Assembly (NCBI RefSeq): GCF_019972155.1
Contig: NZ_BOVL01000002.1
Coordinates: 1-64,000, forward strand
Direction of reading: 5' to 3'
Source of the DNA: Bradyrhizobium sp. RD5-C2
GTDB lineage: Bacteria > Pseudomonadota > Alphaproteobacteria > Rhizobiales > Xanthobacteraceae
DNA: 64,000 nucleotides
Position 1 is the first letter of the stretch, and each line of letters starts with the position of its first letter. This document shows, one piece after another, positions 17,587-26,783 of the stretch. A program made the translations under genes and the position numbers. The notes under the pieces are model-generated. The model had not been told where the DNA came from and ran no database searches. It saw only the letters and a list, made by a program, of their open reading frames with translations.

Positions 17587-17662
17587 GGCTGTTGAAGACG
17601 TCTTCCATGGCGGCGACGAAGCAGACTCCACCGCGAGGCCATGGACGACGTCTTCAGCAGCC
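17587..17662. repeat. Long inverted repeat between convergent genes, probable bidirectional terminator
   Basis: Two 25-bp arms, 17587-17611 and 17638-17662, are complementary with two mismatches (core TGAAGACGTC) and a 26-bp loop. The left arm begins three bases after the stop of the kinase gene; the leftward binding-protein gene ends at 17686. No T-tract follows, so it may be a dispersed repeat used as a transcript end. Confidence 0.65.
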
Positions 17663-17685
17663 TGCCAACGCTGCGAACGCAAACG

Positions 17686-18906
17686 TTACTGAGCTTTCGT
17701 CACGAACGGACACCCGCCTTCCGCGAGAGGCCGCCAGGCTTCGTCCGGCGAAATCGTCGCGATCACCTTTTCATAGTCCCAAGGCTCGTACGATTCGGAT
17801 GGCGATTTGGCCTGGACCAAATACATCGAACGCATCACCTGCCCATCCTCGCGGATCTGTGCATTCTGTGTCATGAAATCGTTGACCGGAAGCTTGCGCA
17901 TGGCGGCGGCAACGGCGCCGGGATCGTCGGTTCCGGCCGCCTGCACTGCCTTCAAATAGTGCATCACTCCACTGTAGACGCCGGCCTGGATCATGGTCGG
18001 CGCCTGCCCGTGCCGACGCGCCATGAAGCGATGACCGAAGGTCCGGGTTGCCTCGTTCTGGGTCCACGAAAACGACGTCGCGTAGATGATGCCCTGCGCC
18101 GCCTCGAGGCCGAGCGAATGCACGTCCGTGATCAACATCAGAAGAGCGACGATGTTCTGGTCGGCAGATTTTCCGATGCCGAACTCCGCAGCCTGCTTGA
18201 GGCTGTTGACCGTATCGCCGCCCGCGTTCGCCAATGCAATGACTTTCGCCTTCGAGTTCTGTGCCTGGAGCAGAAACGACGATAGGTCCGACGCACCGAG
18301 CGGATGGCGAACCGACCCAACGACCTTGCTCCCCGCGGTCGTTATGAAGCTTGATGCGTCGCGCTCCAGCGCATGGCCGAAGGCGTAGTCCGCAGTCAGG
18401 AAGAACCACGTATCCGCGCCCTTCTTGAGCATGGCCTTGGTAACGGCGGAGGCTTCAGCGTAAGTGCTGTAGGTGAAATGAAACCCATAAGGCGAGCACT
18501 GCTTTCCGGTAAGATCGGAACTACCAGGCCCGGAAATTACAAAGATGCGCTTCTTCTCGCGGGTGATGGCTTGAATGGCAAGCGCCGTCGCCGAATTGCC
18601 GCCATCGGCAATCAGATCGACACCGTTCTCGTCGATCCAACGACGCACGATGCCGGAGGCGATATCGGGCTTGTTCTGATGGTCGGCCGACATCAGCTCA
18701 ATCTTCTTGCCGAGCACGGTCGGGCCAAAATCCTCGATCGCGAGCCGCGCCGCCTCCACCGAGCCCTCGCCCCCAAGATCGGAATAAAGTCCCGACATGT
18801 CGTTGATGACGCCGATGCGCACCACGTCGCCGGACACCTGCGCGCGCACCGACCCAACGGCAGCCAGACACAAGACCGCCGTGAGCGCGGCCGCAATCGA
18901 TCGCAT
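17686..18906 (-). CDS. Branched-chain amino acid-type ABC transporter substrate-binding protein (LivK family)
   Basis: 406 residues with a signal peptide (cleavage after VRA) followed by the type I periplasmic binding fold (VVRIGVINDMSGLYSDLGGEGSVEAARLA). Members bind amino acids, amides, aromatic acids or other small carboxylates. No permease or ATPase gene is adjacent, so it must share another Liv system. It follows an acyl-CoA dehydrogenase by 34 bp on the same strand, suggesting an organic acid ligand (inference). A strong GGGGAGG ribosome binding site precedes the ATG at 18906. Confidence 0.9.
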   Translation of the reverse strand: MRSIAAALTAVLCLAAVGSVRAQVSGDVVRIGVINDMSGLYSDLGGEGSVEAARLAIEDFGPTVLGKKIELMSADHQNKPDIASGIVRRWIDENGVDLIADGGNSATALAIQAITREKKRIFVISGPGSSDLTGKQCSPYGFHFTYSTYAEASAVTKAMLKKGADTWFFLTADYAFGHALERDASSFITTAGSKVVGSVRHPLGASDLSSFLLQAQNSKAKVIALANAGGDTVNSLKQAAEFGIGKSADQNIVALLMLITDVHSLGLEAAQGIIYATSFSWTQNEATRTFGHRFMARRHGQAPTMIQAGVYSGVMHYLKAVQAAGTDDPGAVAAAMRKLPVNDFMTQNAQIREDGQVMRSMYLVQAKSPSESYEPWDYEKVIATISPDEAWRPLAEGGCPFVTKAQ

Positions 18907-18940
18907 CGAAACCTCCCCGAGATGTTTTTTGTTGTTGTGG

Positions 18941-20716
18941 TCAGGCCGTCAGGGATCTGACCGCTTGACCGAACGTGACCGGCGCATCGCTCAGCATCAG
19001 ATCGATGGCCTCGCGCTCCCACGCGTCGTCGGCCGGAGCCAGCGGATCCTTCGTCGACAGACGATGCTCGAGCACGAAACGCGACAGCAACAAACGCCGT
19101 GCGTCCACCTCAGGCTGGGATCCTTCCCATGCGAGCGTGATCGCAGATGCCGCATGGTAGAGCGCGCTCGCCGCAAGCCGCGCCGTGTGCTCCGAGCTGG
19201 GATCGGCCGCCACCCGTTCGGCAAAGGCAATCGCCCGATCGAGCGCTGTCCGAAGCCGCTTGCGGAACGGCTCGGGCAACGCCTTCGCCTCCTCGAGGCG
19301 CGACTGAAGGACAGCGGCGAGCGCCCGGTGCGCGCCGCTCTTGCCGACGGCGCGCGAAATGATGTCGAGCGCGTTGATGTTGCTGGTGCCTTCCCAGAGC
19401 ACGCCGACATGTGCATCGCGCACCAGCCGCGGCTGCACCCATTCCTCGATGTAGCCGTTGCCGCCGCGCACCTCCATCGCACCGGTGGCGACCGGAATGT
19501 TGTCGCGGCAGGCGCGGTACTTCAACAGCGGCGTCAGGATCCGCAGCAGGTCCCTCGCCTGCGCCGAGCCGGCGTTGGCATCGTCCATCGCGCGCGCCGC
19601 CACCAGCATCATCGACAGCGCCTGCTCGGTCGGTACGATCAGCTTCATCAGCTGACGGCGCAGCAGCGGGAAATCGATGACGCGCTGGCCGAACGCCGCG
19701 CGCGACGAGGCACTGACGACAGCCTCGTTGACACAGCGCCGCATCATCGCGGCGGCACGCACGCCGTGCGACAGGCGCGAGAGGTTGACCTGCTCCATCA
19801 TCTGCTTGAGGCCCTGCGTGGGATCGCCGACCAGATAGGCAACCGCGTTGTCGAGCCGGATCTCGCCCGACGCCATCGATTTGGTGCCGAGCTTGTCCTT
19901 GAGACGGACGATCCGGTAGCTGTTGCGCCGGCCGTCCTTGAGGCGGCGCGGCAGCGCGAACAGTGCGAGCCCCCTGGTGCCGTCGGGCGCGCCTTCCGGC
20001 CGCGCCAGCATCAGCGCGACGTCGGCATCGGCGTGCGAGCAGAACCATTTGTCGCCGGTCAGACGCCAGACGTCGCCATCCCGCCGCGCAACGGTCTCGA
20101 CGGCGCCGACATCGGAGCCGCCGGCGCGCTCGGTCATGAACTGGGTGCCTTTCCACAGCGTCGCCATGTCGTCCGACAGCATCTTCGGCAGCAGATAGGC
20201 CTTGAGCTCGTCGGAGCCGAATTTGCGGATCAAATGCGTCGAGGTGTCGGTAACGCTGATCGGGCACATCAGCCCGAACTCGGACTGCACGAACAGATAC
20301 TGAAACACGTATTTGGCCACCGCCGGCAGCGGCCGGTCCATGCCGAGCACACCGGCGCGATGGCTCATGGCGTGAAACTGGAAATCGCCGAACGCGATCG
20401 CCTCCATCTCGCGGTAGGACGGATGATAGTCGATCCAGTCCTCGTCGCGGCCGTAGGCGTCCCTCGGATTGAGCACCGGCGCATGCTTGTCGGCGATCCG
20501 GGCCAACCGGTCGAGGCTGCCGCCCGCCAGTTCTCCGAGACGCTTGAAGTGCGGCTCCAGCCGCTCGCGATCCTCGCGCGCCAGATAGAGCCCCAGCAGG
20601 CCGCGGAGCCCGCGATCGAAATCATAGAAGTTGAGGCCGGCGCAATCATGCGAGATGTGGCGGGCCGGATCGGCGGCATCGTCGGGGCTGCGAAGGTCGC
20701 GCGCGCTCATCTGCAT
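18941..20716 (-). CDS. Acyl-CoA dehydrogenase, AidB-like long form
   Basis: 591 residues, longer than ordinary acyl-CoA dehydrogenases because of an N-terminal AidB-like domain and an extended C-terminal helical domain. Visible features are FMTERAGGSDVGAVET at the FAD site, WRLTGDKWFCSHADAD, and LWEGTSNINALD with the presumed catalytic Glu. It probably oxidises an acyl-CoA; the AidB relatives show that some members bind DNA, which cannot be judged here. The ATG at 20716 has an AGGAGAG ribosome binding site. The downstream Liv-type binding protein is probably co-transcribed, and the IclR gene is divergent. Confidence 0.9.
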   Translation of the reverse strand: MQMSARDLRSPDDAADPARHISHDCAGLNFYDFDRGLRGLLGLYLAREDRERLEPHFKRLGELAGGSLDRLARIADKHAPVLNPRDAYGRDEDWIDYHPSYREMEAIAFGDFQFHAMSHRAGVLGMDRPLPAVAKYVFQYLFVQSEFGLMCPISVTDTSTHLIRKFGSDELKAYLLPKMLSDDMATLWKGTQFMTERAGGSDVGAVETVARRDGDVWRLTGDKWFCSHADADVALMLARPEGAPDGTRGLALFALPRRLKDGRRNSYRIVRLKDKLGTKSMASGEIRLDNAVAYLVGDPTQGLKQMMEQVNLSRLSHGVRAAAMMRRCVNEAVVSASSRAAFGQRVIDFPLLRRQLMKLIVPTEQALSMMLVAARAMDDANAGSAQARDLLRILTPLLKYRACRDNIPVATGAMEVRGGNGYIEEWVQPRLVRDAHVGVLWEGTSNINALDIISRAVGKSGAHRALAAVLQSRLEEAKALPEPFRKRLRTALDRAIAFAERVAADPSSEHTARLAASALYHAASAITLAWEGSQPEVDARRLLLSRFVLEHRLSTKDPLAPADDAWEREAIDLMLSDAPVTFGQAVRSLTA

Positions 20717-20970
20717 CGGGGCTCTCCTGGTTCGGGATGACGTCGCGGCAGCCTTGCCGGTGTGCGGGATGTCATCGCTCGGTGTTCAAAACCTTGCCTG
20801 CAACATCGGGAACGATCGCGGCGATGTCCACCGGCGAGCCGGCTTGCGAGAATAATTTCAGATACGTGGAGGAAATGCCGTCCGCACGCGGATCGCACGC
20901 CCGGTCATGCCGCACCGCGGACGCTTGACGTCCGTTGGTTTCGCTGCACATTCGACAGCACAAGGCGACA

Positions 20971-21966
20971 ATGGATATTGCAGCGCACCAGGCTTGCGCT
21001 GCCTTCAAGGACACGAGCGGCAAGAAGATGAAGGGCGTTCGCTCCGATACCCAGCCCCCGCCCCGGCGGGGCCGCAGGCGCATCGTCGCCGACCGCGTGC
21101 GCCTGCAAGCGGACGATCCCTCGGCGATGGTGATCGAGGCCAACCGGCATGACGAATTGTTTCGCGCTGCCGACGGCAGCCCCGATCCGTCAATCGTCAA
21201 GTCCGCCCATCGCGTGCTCCGCATCTTCGAATATTTTGCCGAGATCGAGCGGCCCGCGGCCATGACCGAGATCGCGCGCCGGTTGAACTATCCGCCGTCG
21301 AGCACGTCGGCGCTGCTGAAGAGCCTAGTCGAACTCGGCTATCTCGACCACGACCGGCAGGCGCGCACCTACCGGCCGACGGTCCGCATCGCCCTGCTCG
21401 GCGGCTGGCTCACGAGCCAGACATTGCCGGGAGCGACGCTCGATGCGATCACGCGCGAGCTGCACGAGGCGACGCGGCTGACCACCTTCGTGGTGGCGCG
21501 CAACCAGCTCTACAGCCAGTACATCCGCGTGCTGCAGGGCACGACACCAGTGCGCTATTATCTGGAGCCCGGCGCACGACGGCTGCTGACCCATTCGACT
21601 CCGGGCCGGGTGTTTCTCAGCCTGATGAACGACGAGGATGCGCGGCGGATCGTGCAGCGGATCAACGCCGAGGAAGCACCGTCATCCGCGGTCCGCTTCG
21701 GCGATATCCAGCATGCGCTGGCGACGATCCGCCGCCAGGGATTCGCCTACACGCGCGACATGGGAACGCCCGGCCTGAGCGCGATTGCGATGCGGCTGAC
21801 CGAGGCCGACCAGACGCCCCCGCTCGTCATCACCGTCGCCGGCCCGAGCTCGATCATCTCCGCGGAAGGCAAGGCGATCATCGGAAAGATGCGCGAGCTG
21901 GTCGAACGGCAGTCGCCCGGCCTGCTACCACAGATCGACGTCGACGCAGCGCCGATCGAGACCTGA
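20971..21966 (+). CDS. IclR family transcriptional regulator
   Basis: 331 residues from the ATG at 20971 (312 if the ATG at 21028 is used). The N-terminal extension of about 80 residues is basic and Pro/Arg-rich; the winged helix-turn-helix then follows (SIVKSAHRVLRIFEYFAEIERPAAMTEIARRLNYPPSSTSALLKSL split over helices), and the C-terminal effector domain binds a small acid. It is divergent from the acyl-CoA dehydrogenase/binding-protein genes and probably controls them. The ribosome binding site is weak at both candidate starts. Confidence 0.85.
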   Translation: MDIAAHQACAAFKDTSGKKMKGVRSDTQPPPRRGRRRIVADRVRLQADDPSAMVIEANRHDELFRAADGSPDPSIVKSAHRVLRIFEYFAEIERPAAMTEIARRLNYPPSSTSALLKSLVELGYLDHDRQARTYRPTVRIALLGGWLTSQTLPGATLDAITRELHEATRLTTFVVARNQLYSQYIRVLQGTTPVRYYLEPGARRLLTHSTPGRVFLSLMNDEDARRIVQRINAEEAPSSAVRFGDIQHALATIRRQGFAYTRDMGTPGLSAIAMRLTEADQTPPLVITVAGPSSIISAEGKAIIGKMRELVERQSPGLLPQIDVDAAPIET

Positions 21967-22017
21967 GATCGGGCGGGCTACCCGGCGCAAACGCGCCCGA
22001 TCGATGTTCGAAGTCTC

Positions 22018-22644
22018 TCAGGACCCCGCGCGGCTGATCGTGATCCGGGTCTCGTCGGTCATGTCCTTGAGTTCCTTGTTCGGCTCACGGTAGAGGTGAC
22101 GCTCGATCCGGACGGTCCGGCCATCGGTCGTCTTGCTGCACGTCTCGTCGACGAATACGCCGCCGACCTCCTGCTTGTCGGCGCCCGGCTTCGCCTCCGA
22201 GCAGGTCCAGCCGTCCTCGCCGTAGCGTGACTTCGCCTGCAGGCCGAGCAGGAACGCCTTCTTGCGCAGATAGAGCCGCGCCTTCGGATCGGTCTCGATC
22301 GTCAACGCCGCGATCCTGGCGTCCTTGTCGATCATGACAGTCAGGATGGCCGGATGGCCGCCGACCATGGTGCCTTCCCGCGCGGTCTCGCGGTCATACT
22401 CGAAGCGGATGCCGCGGAGCTCGTCCGGCCCGGCCGGGCAAGCCGCCCACTGCGCCCATTCCGCCAATCTGTGCGTCTTCTCCCCAACGCAGGTCAGGTT
22501 GATGTATCCCGCGTCGGGAACCTTGCCGATGTCCATGCCGACATTGATGTCGCGCAGATCTCCCGCGGTCGCCATCGCTGGCACGGCCGCGGTGACGGTA
22601 GCCGCGAAGACGAACCCACGGATTGTCGATCTCTGCTTGCTCAT
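22018..22644 (-). CDS. Unknown periplasmic protein of the PQQ dehydrogenase operon
   Basis: 208 residues with a signal peptide (cleavage after ATA near residue 27). The mature protein has four Cys (in NLTCVG, WAACPAG, GWTCSEA, DETCSK), which could form two disulfides, and no transmembrane segment. I do not recognise the family. Its ATG overlaps the stop of the cytochrome c gene as ATGA, so it is translationally coupled to the electron acceptor of the upstream PQQ dehydrogenase. A role in assembly or substrate/metal delivery to that enzyme is an inference only. Confidence 0.8.
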   Translation of the reverse strand: MSKQRSTIRGFVFAATVTAAVPAMATAGDLRDINVGMDIGKVPDAGYINLTCVGEKTHRLAEWAQWAACPAGPDELRGIRFEYDRETAREGTMVGGHPAILTVMIDKDARIAALTIETDPKARLYLRKKAFLLGLQAKSRYGEDGWTCSEAKPGADKQEVGGVFVDETCSKTTDGRTVRIERHLYREPNKELKDMTDETRITISRAGS

Positions 22645-23183
22645 GGTTTTGCCTTCTCGCTTGGGTCGGACGGCGCGGCGGCATGGCCGGCCTCCTTGTA
22701 GATATTGCAGACGCGCGAGCCGTCGCCGAAGAAGGCGATGCATTCGTCATAGCTCGGCTCACCCTTGCCCTTGACGTGGGCGAGCACGTAATCGGCGACC
22801 GCCTCGATCTCGTTCGGCCGCAGGAACACATTGGCCTCGGGTGGCATGCGGTCGGCGACATCCTGCCGGGTCATCTCGTAGCATTTCGTGGTGTCGTAGG
22901 AGCCGCGCACGAAGAACGGCATGCCGGTGCCTGGCCGCCCGCACGTCACGGTCTCGATGATCTGCTCGCGCGTCAGCTCGGTCTTGCGCAGCGACAGCGC
23001 GTCGCCGCCATAGCCGCCGCCGCCATTGCCGTGCCATTTGTGGCAGCCGACGCAATTGCCGCGCTTGAACACCGCCTTGCCTGCATCGGTCGGGTCGCCC
23101 GCCGACTGCGCCTGCGCCGTGCTCACGAACCCCATCACGAGCGCGCAGCCGAGCCACGCGCCAACCAGCCATGTTTGTTTCAT
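22641..23183 (-). CDS. Periplasmic c-type cytochrome, electron acceptor of PQQ dehydrogenase
   Basis: 180 residues with a signal peptide (cleavage after AQA) and one heme-binding CVGCH near residue 45; the distal Met is probably in TGMPFF or RMPPEAN. It sits 79 bp downstream of the PQQ dehydrogenase gene on the same strand, which is how dedicated cytochrome acceptors (cytochrome cL/XoxG or the PQQ-ethanol type) are encoded. Two Cys near the C-terminus (YDECIAFF, RVCNIY) may form a disulfide. Its ribosome binding site is weak. Confidence 0.88.
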   Translation of the reverse strand: MKQTWLVGAWLGCALVMGFVSTAQAQSAGDPTDAGKAVFKRGNCVGCHKWHGNGGGGYGGDALSLRKTELTREQIIETVTCGRPGTGMPFFVRGSYDTTKCYEMTRQDVADRMPPEANVFLRPNEIEAVADYVLAHVKGKGEPSYDECIAFFGDGSRVCNIYKEAGHAAAPSDPSEKAKP

Positions 23184-23222
23184 TTGTCTTGTTTCTTGTT
23201 TTACTTCTCTCGGCCAGATCGA

Positions 23223-23253
23223 CGCGGGAGGCCTCTCGCTGAGGCCTCCCGCG
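23223..23253. terminator. Strong hairpin after the PQQ dehydrogenase gene
   Basis: A perfect 13-bp stem (arms 23223-23235 and 23241-23253, loop TCGCT) lies ten bases after the dehydrogenase stop. No T-tract follows on the transcribed strand, so it is more likely a processing or stability element, or a partial terminator that lowers cytochrome expression, than a full stop. Confidence 0.55.
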
Positions 23254-23262
23254 CTTACGATG

Positions 23263-25035
23263 TCAGAGCGCGAACACGTAGAGCATCGAGCCCGGCTGCA
23301 TCCGCTTCAGCTCGGGCGTGGCGTCGATGAACCACTTGTCCCAGGCACCGCCGAGGCCGACCAGGATCGCGACATACTGCTTGCCGTCCACCGAGAACGT
23401 CATCGGAGGCGCGTTGACGCCACCGCCGGTGTTGAACTGCCAGAGTTGCTGCAGCGATTTCGCATCATAGGCGATCACCTCGCCGGACGGCTGTCCGGAG
23501 AACACGAGATCAGGCGTCGCCAGGATGCCGCCGAGATTCGGGAATTGCGTCTCCGCTTTCCCCGCCACCTTGCCGGTGGTGACGTCGATCGCGGTGACGC
23601 TGCCGGTGATCTTGACGTTCTGGCTCGGCCCGCCGCCGGTGAAGAACTCGCGCGCCTTCACCTTGTCCGGCGTCATCTCCTCGACCTTGATGTGGTTGCA
23701 GCTCTCGATGACGGGAATGTACCAGAGCTTCAGGGTCGGATTGTAGGCGGTCGGCGGCCAGTTCTTGCCGCCCATATTGCCCGGGCAGATATCCGTCTCC
23801 TTGTTGGTGCGGCTCGGCGTCACCGACGCGTTGTACTTCTGCACCCCCTGCTTCGGATCATACTCCACCGGCTTGCCGGATTCGGGATCGAGCCCCTTGG
23901 TCCAGGTCACCTTCTTGACGAAGGGCAGACCCCAGACGAACTTGCCGCTGTTGCGATCGACCGCATAGGCAAAGCCGTTGCGGTCGGCCTCGAGCGCGAG
24001 CTTCAGCGTCGTGTTGTTGGGGCCGGGAACGTCGACCAGCACGTTCTCCGCCACGCTGTCATAGTCGTAGGGATCGTTCGGCGTGTGCTGGTAGTGCCAC
24101 TTGATCTTGCCGGTGTCGGCATCGAGACCGAGCGACGAGTCGGTGTAGAGGTTGTCGCCGGGCCGGTATTCATTGTCCCAGTCCGGTCCGGGATTGCCGA
24201 CGCCCCAGACGACGGTGTTGGTCGACGGGTCGTAGCTGCCGGTGACCCAGGTCGATCCGCCGCCGCTAGCCTTGGCGTTCTTGTCGTCCTTCCAGGTCTC
24301 GGAACCGGGTTCGTCCTTGCCCGGGATGGTGTGGGTGCGCCAGACTTCCTTCTGGCTCTTCAGGTCGGTCGCGGCGATCCAGCCGCGAATGCCGTATTCG
24401 GCGCCAGCGACGCCCGTGATCGCCATGCCCTTGACGATCAACGGCGCGCCGGTGATCACCTCACCCTTGTCGGGATCGGCGACCTGACGCTGCCAGGCGA
24501 CCTGCCCGGTCTCCTTGTTGGTCGCGATCAGGCGGCCGTCGAGCGTGTGCGAGATCACGAGGTTGTCCCACAGCGCGACGCCGCGGTTATCGACGCCGCA
24601 GCAAGCGACCGCGCCGGCCCAGTCGTGGTCGGTCTTGGGATCCATCTTCCAGAGCAGCACGCCTTTGCCGTCATGCGCGTCGATCTTGTAGACCGAGCCC
24701 CAGCCGTCGGTGACGTACATGAATCCGTTCTCGACGATCGGAGTTCCCTCCAGGCCGCCGTGTCCCCAGATTCCGCCGCCCTCGACGCCGCCGAGATGCA
24801 TGGTCCAGGCGACCTTCAGGTTCTTGACGTTGTCCTTGTTGATATCCGCCAGCGACGAGAAGCGGGTCGCCGAATAGTTCTTGTGATGGTGCAGCCAGTT
24901 GCCTGCTTCCTTGTCAGCATTGAGCAGGCGATCCTGGTTGACATCGTCGGCGAGCGCGAAAGAGCCCGCGAAGGTCGCGGCGGATGCTACTGCCGCCGCA
25001 AGCATGTGCGATTTAACCCAATTCAACCTTGTCAT
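23263..25035 (-). CDS. PQQ-dependent methanol/ethanol-type dehydrogenase with lanthanide-type active site
   Basis: 590 residues with a signal peptide (cleavage after ALA). It oxidises a primary alcohol in the periplasm with pyrroloquinoline quinone. Tryptophan-docking beta-propeller repeats run through the protein. The vicinal disulfide pair CC is near residue 145 (GAVACCGVD). Metal ligands are visible as Glu in AGAEYGIRGW and Asn in GVGNPGPDW; the catalytic Asp is in PYDYDSV near residue 322. The second Asp of that DYD is the extra lanthanide ligand of XoxF and ExaF/PedH enzymes, absent from calcium MxaF. The ATG at 25035 has a GGAGG site. Confidence 0.92.
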   Translation of the reverse strand: MTRLNWVKSHMLAAAVASAATFAGSFALADDVNQDRLLNADKEAGNWLHHHKNYSATRFSSLADINKDNVKNLKVAWTMHLGGVEGGGIWGHGGLEGTPIVENGFMYVTDGWGSVYKIDAHDGKGVLLWKMDPKTDHDWAGAVACCGVDNRGVALWDNLVISHTLDGRLIATNKETGQVAWQRQVADPDKGEVITGAPLIVKGMAITGVAGAEYGIRGWIAATDLKSQKEVWRTHTIPGKDEPGSETWKDDKNAKASGGGSTWVTGSYDPSTNTVVWGVGNPGPDWDNEYRPGDNLYTDSSLGLDADTGKIKWHYQHTPNDPYDYDSVAENVLVDVPGPNNTTLKLALEADRNGFAYAVDRNSGKFVWGLPFVKKVTWTKGLDPESGKPVEYDPKQGVQKYNASVTPSRTNKETDICPGNMGGKNWPPTAYNPTLKLWYIPVIESCNHIKVEEMTPDKVKAREFFTGGGPSQNVKITGSVTAIDVTTGKVAGKAETQFPNLGGILATPDLVFSGQPSGEVIAYDAKSLQQLWQFNTGGGVNAPPMTFSVDGKQYVAILVGLGGAWDKWFIDATPELKRMQPGSMLYVFAL

Positions 25036-25075
25036 GAGTTCATTTCCTCCGGATCCAGCATTCTTCATTGATCGA

Positions 25076-25098
25076 ACCGCCCGTCACATACGGGCGGT
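25076..25098. other. Hairpin in the leader of the PQQ dehydrogenase gene
   Basis: ACCGCCCGT at 25076-25084 pairs perfectly with 25090-25098 around loop CACAT, 41 bp upstream of the dehydrogenase start and 71 bp after the PCuAC gene stop. There is no T-tract. It could end PCuAC transcription or structure the dehydrogenase leader. Confidence 0.4.
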
Positions 25099-25169
25099 CG
25101 CGCGAGAAGCCTTGAGTCCTGGCGATCGGCTGTGCCGCCCGCCGCCTTCCTTAGCGACTTGTCTTGTGG

Positions 25170-25655
25170 TCACTTCTGGACCTGTACCTCCGTCTCGATG
25201 GTGCCTGCTTTCTGAAAAACGACCGCGCATTTGAAGGTCTCGCCCGGCGCGAGCGCCTGACGCAACTGCAGCAGCATGACGTGATAACCGTCGCGCTTCA
25301 GTTCGAGCGTTGTCTTGGCGGGGACTGGTATATTGGATATCGAGCGCATGGCGGGCGCGCCTTCGCCGCGATCGACGATGTGGCGCTCGGAAAAATTCGC
25401 GACCGGGCAGCGCACACGGAGCAGCGCATCGGCGCTGTCGGCCTCGTTCTTGATCGTCATCGTCAACGGAAGGTCTCCGCCTTCTTTGTCCGCAGCCGGT
25501 ACGCGCGCATCCACAATCTGCAAGGATTCGTTCGCGACGGCGTGATGCACCACTCCGAACGTGCCGATCAGGCAGAATAATGGCAACGCGATCCATGATC
25601 TGCGCTTGACGGTCCTGCACGCAACGGCGCAATGCAACCCCCGCTCGAACGACAT
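25170..25655 (-). CDS. PCuAC-like periplasmic copper chaperone family protein
   Basis: 161 residues with a signal peptide (hydrophobic LPLFCLIGTFGVVHHAVA). The beta-sandwich of the PCuAC/DUF461 family is suggested by LPLTMTIKNEADSADALLRV and the C-terminal GYHVMLLQLRQALAPGETF, whose HxM is half of the copper site. The upstream His/Met half is poorly preserved (a His in SERHIV), so copper binding is uncertain. The ATG at 25655 follows a GGGAG site. It is upstream of the PQQ dehydrogenase on the same strand; copper delivery to a terminal oxidase is the known family role. Confidence 0.75.
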   Translation of the reverse strand: MSFERGLHCAVACRTVKRRSWIALPLFCLIGTFGVVHHAVANESLQIVDARVPAADKEGGDLPLTMTIKNEADSADALLRVRCPVANFSERHIVDRGEGAPAMRSISNIPVPAKTTLELKRDGYHVMLLQLRQALAPGETFKCAVVFQKAGTIETEVQVQK

Positions 25656-25784
25656 CAAGTTTTCTCCCGACATGATTTTTCAGTAGTGTTTCATGCTTCG
25701 TCGCGCACGGCCAGCGATTGAAGATCGGGAACCCAACATCAAAGCGATTTCGGCACGCATAGCCGTCATGCTAACTCTTTAAGC

Positions 25785-26780
25785 ATGAGCGACCTCGATA
25801 CACTTCAGCCGGAACAGCGTGATGCAGCGCATGCTGCGTTGCGTGAGGTCATCGGCAGAGCAACGGTCGACGCGGTGACGCCGATCTCAGGCGGCGCTAC
25901 GTCGGCACGTTTGTTTCGGATCGATGCAGGCGGCAAGAATTATTTGCTACGGATCGAAGGCGTGCCGAGCCCGCTGCGCAATCCGTATCAGTATGCTTCG
26001 CTGCGTATCGCGGCCGAGGCCGGCATCGCGCCACGACTCTATTATGTCGACGAGGCATCACGCGTCGCGGTGATGGATTTTATCCAGTGGCAGCCGCTCG
26101 GTCATTATCCCGGCGGGCTGCCGGCGCTGGCAAAGGCGCTCGGCGGATTGCTGGCGCGGTTGCAGGCGACGCCGACCTTTCCGGCTTTCGTGCGCTATCC
26201 CGACATCGTGGCACGGCTCTGGGCCCATGTCTGCCGCACCGGCCTGTTCGCACCCGGCGTGCTCGACCGATGCAACGAGCATCTCGAACGCATTCGCGCG
26301 GCCTATGTCTGGGATGAGGCGAACTCGGTCTCGAGCCACAACGACTCGCTTCCAGCCAACATCCTGTTCGACGGCAACAGGCTCTGGATGATCGACTGGG
26401 AATCCGCCTATCGCACCGATCCGCTGGTCGATCTCGCTGTTGTCGGCGACAGCTTCGCGCGAACGCCGGAGTTGGAGGAGATTTTGCATCGCGCCTGGCT
26501 TGGCTGCCCACCCGACGAAGCGCTGCGCGCCCGGCTGCGGCTGGTCCGCACCCTCACCCGTCTCTATTATGCCGGCGTGCTGTTCAGCGCATCTGCGACG
26601 GCACCGCGCGCCGCGCCCGACACGAGCCTCGCCGCACCGACGCTGACCGAGCTCGCAGCAGCCGCCCGCGCCGGCCGGCTCAGGATCGACACGCCGGCGG
26701 CAAAGCACGTGCTTGGAAAAATGTTCCTTGCCTCGTTCCTGACCGACGTTGCGACGCCCGGCTTCGATCTCTCGGCTTGA
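25785..26780 (+). CDS. Phosphotransferase of the choline/aminoglycoside kinase fold
   Basis: 331 residues. A Gly-rich nucleotide loop (ISGGATSARLFRID), the catalytic SHNDSLPANILFDG and the metal-binding WMIDWESAYRTDP are visible, placing it with choline/ethanolamine/thiamine-type small-molecule kinases. The Brenner motif has Asn-Asp rather than Gly-Asp after His, as in many choline kinases. The substrate is not known. It is convergent with the NrtR-like gene with three bases between stops, and has no operon partner. Confidence 0.83.
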   Translation: MSDLDTLQPEQRDAAHAALREVIGRATVDAVTPISGGATSARLFRIDAGGKNYLLRIEGVPSPLRNPYQYASLRIAAEAGIAPRLYYVDEASRVAVMDFIQWQPLGHYPGGLPALAKALGGLLARLQATPTFPAFVRYPDIVARLWAHVCRTGLFAPGVLDRCNEHLERIRAAYVWDEANSVSSHNDSLPANILFDGNRLWMIDWESAYRTDPLVDLAVVGDSFARTPELEEILHRAWLGCPPDEALRARLRLVRTLTRLYYAGVLFSASATAPRAAPDTSLAAPTLTELAAAARAGRLRIDTPAAKHVLGKMFLASFLTDVATPGFDLSA

Positions 26781-26783
26781 CGG

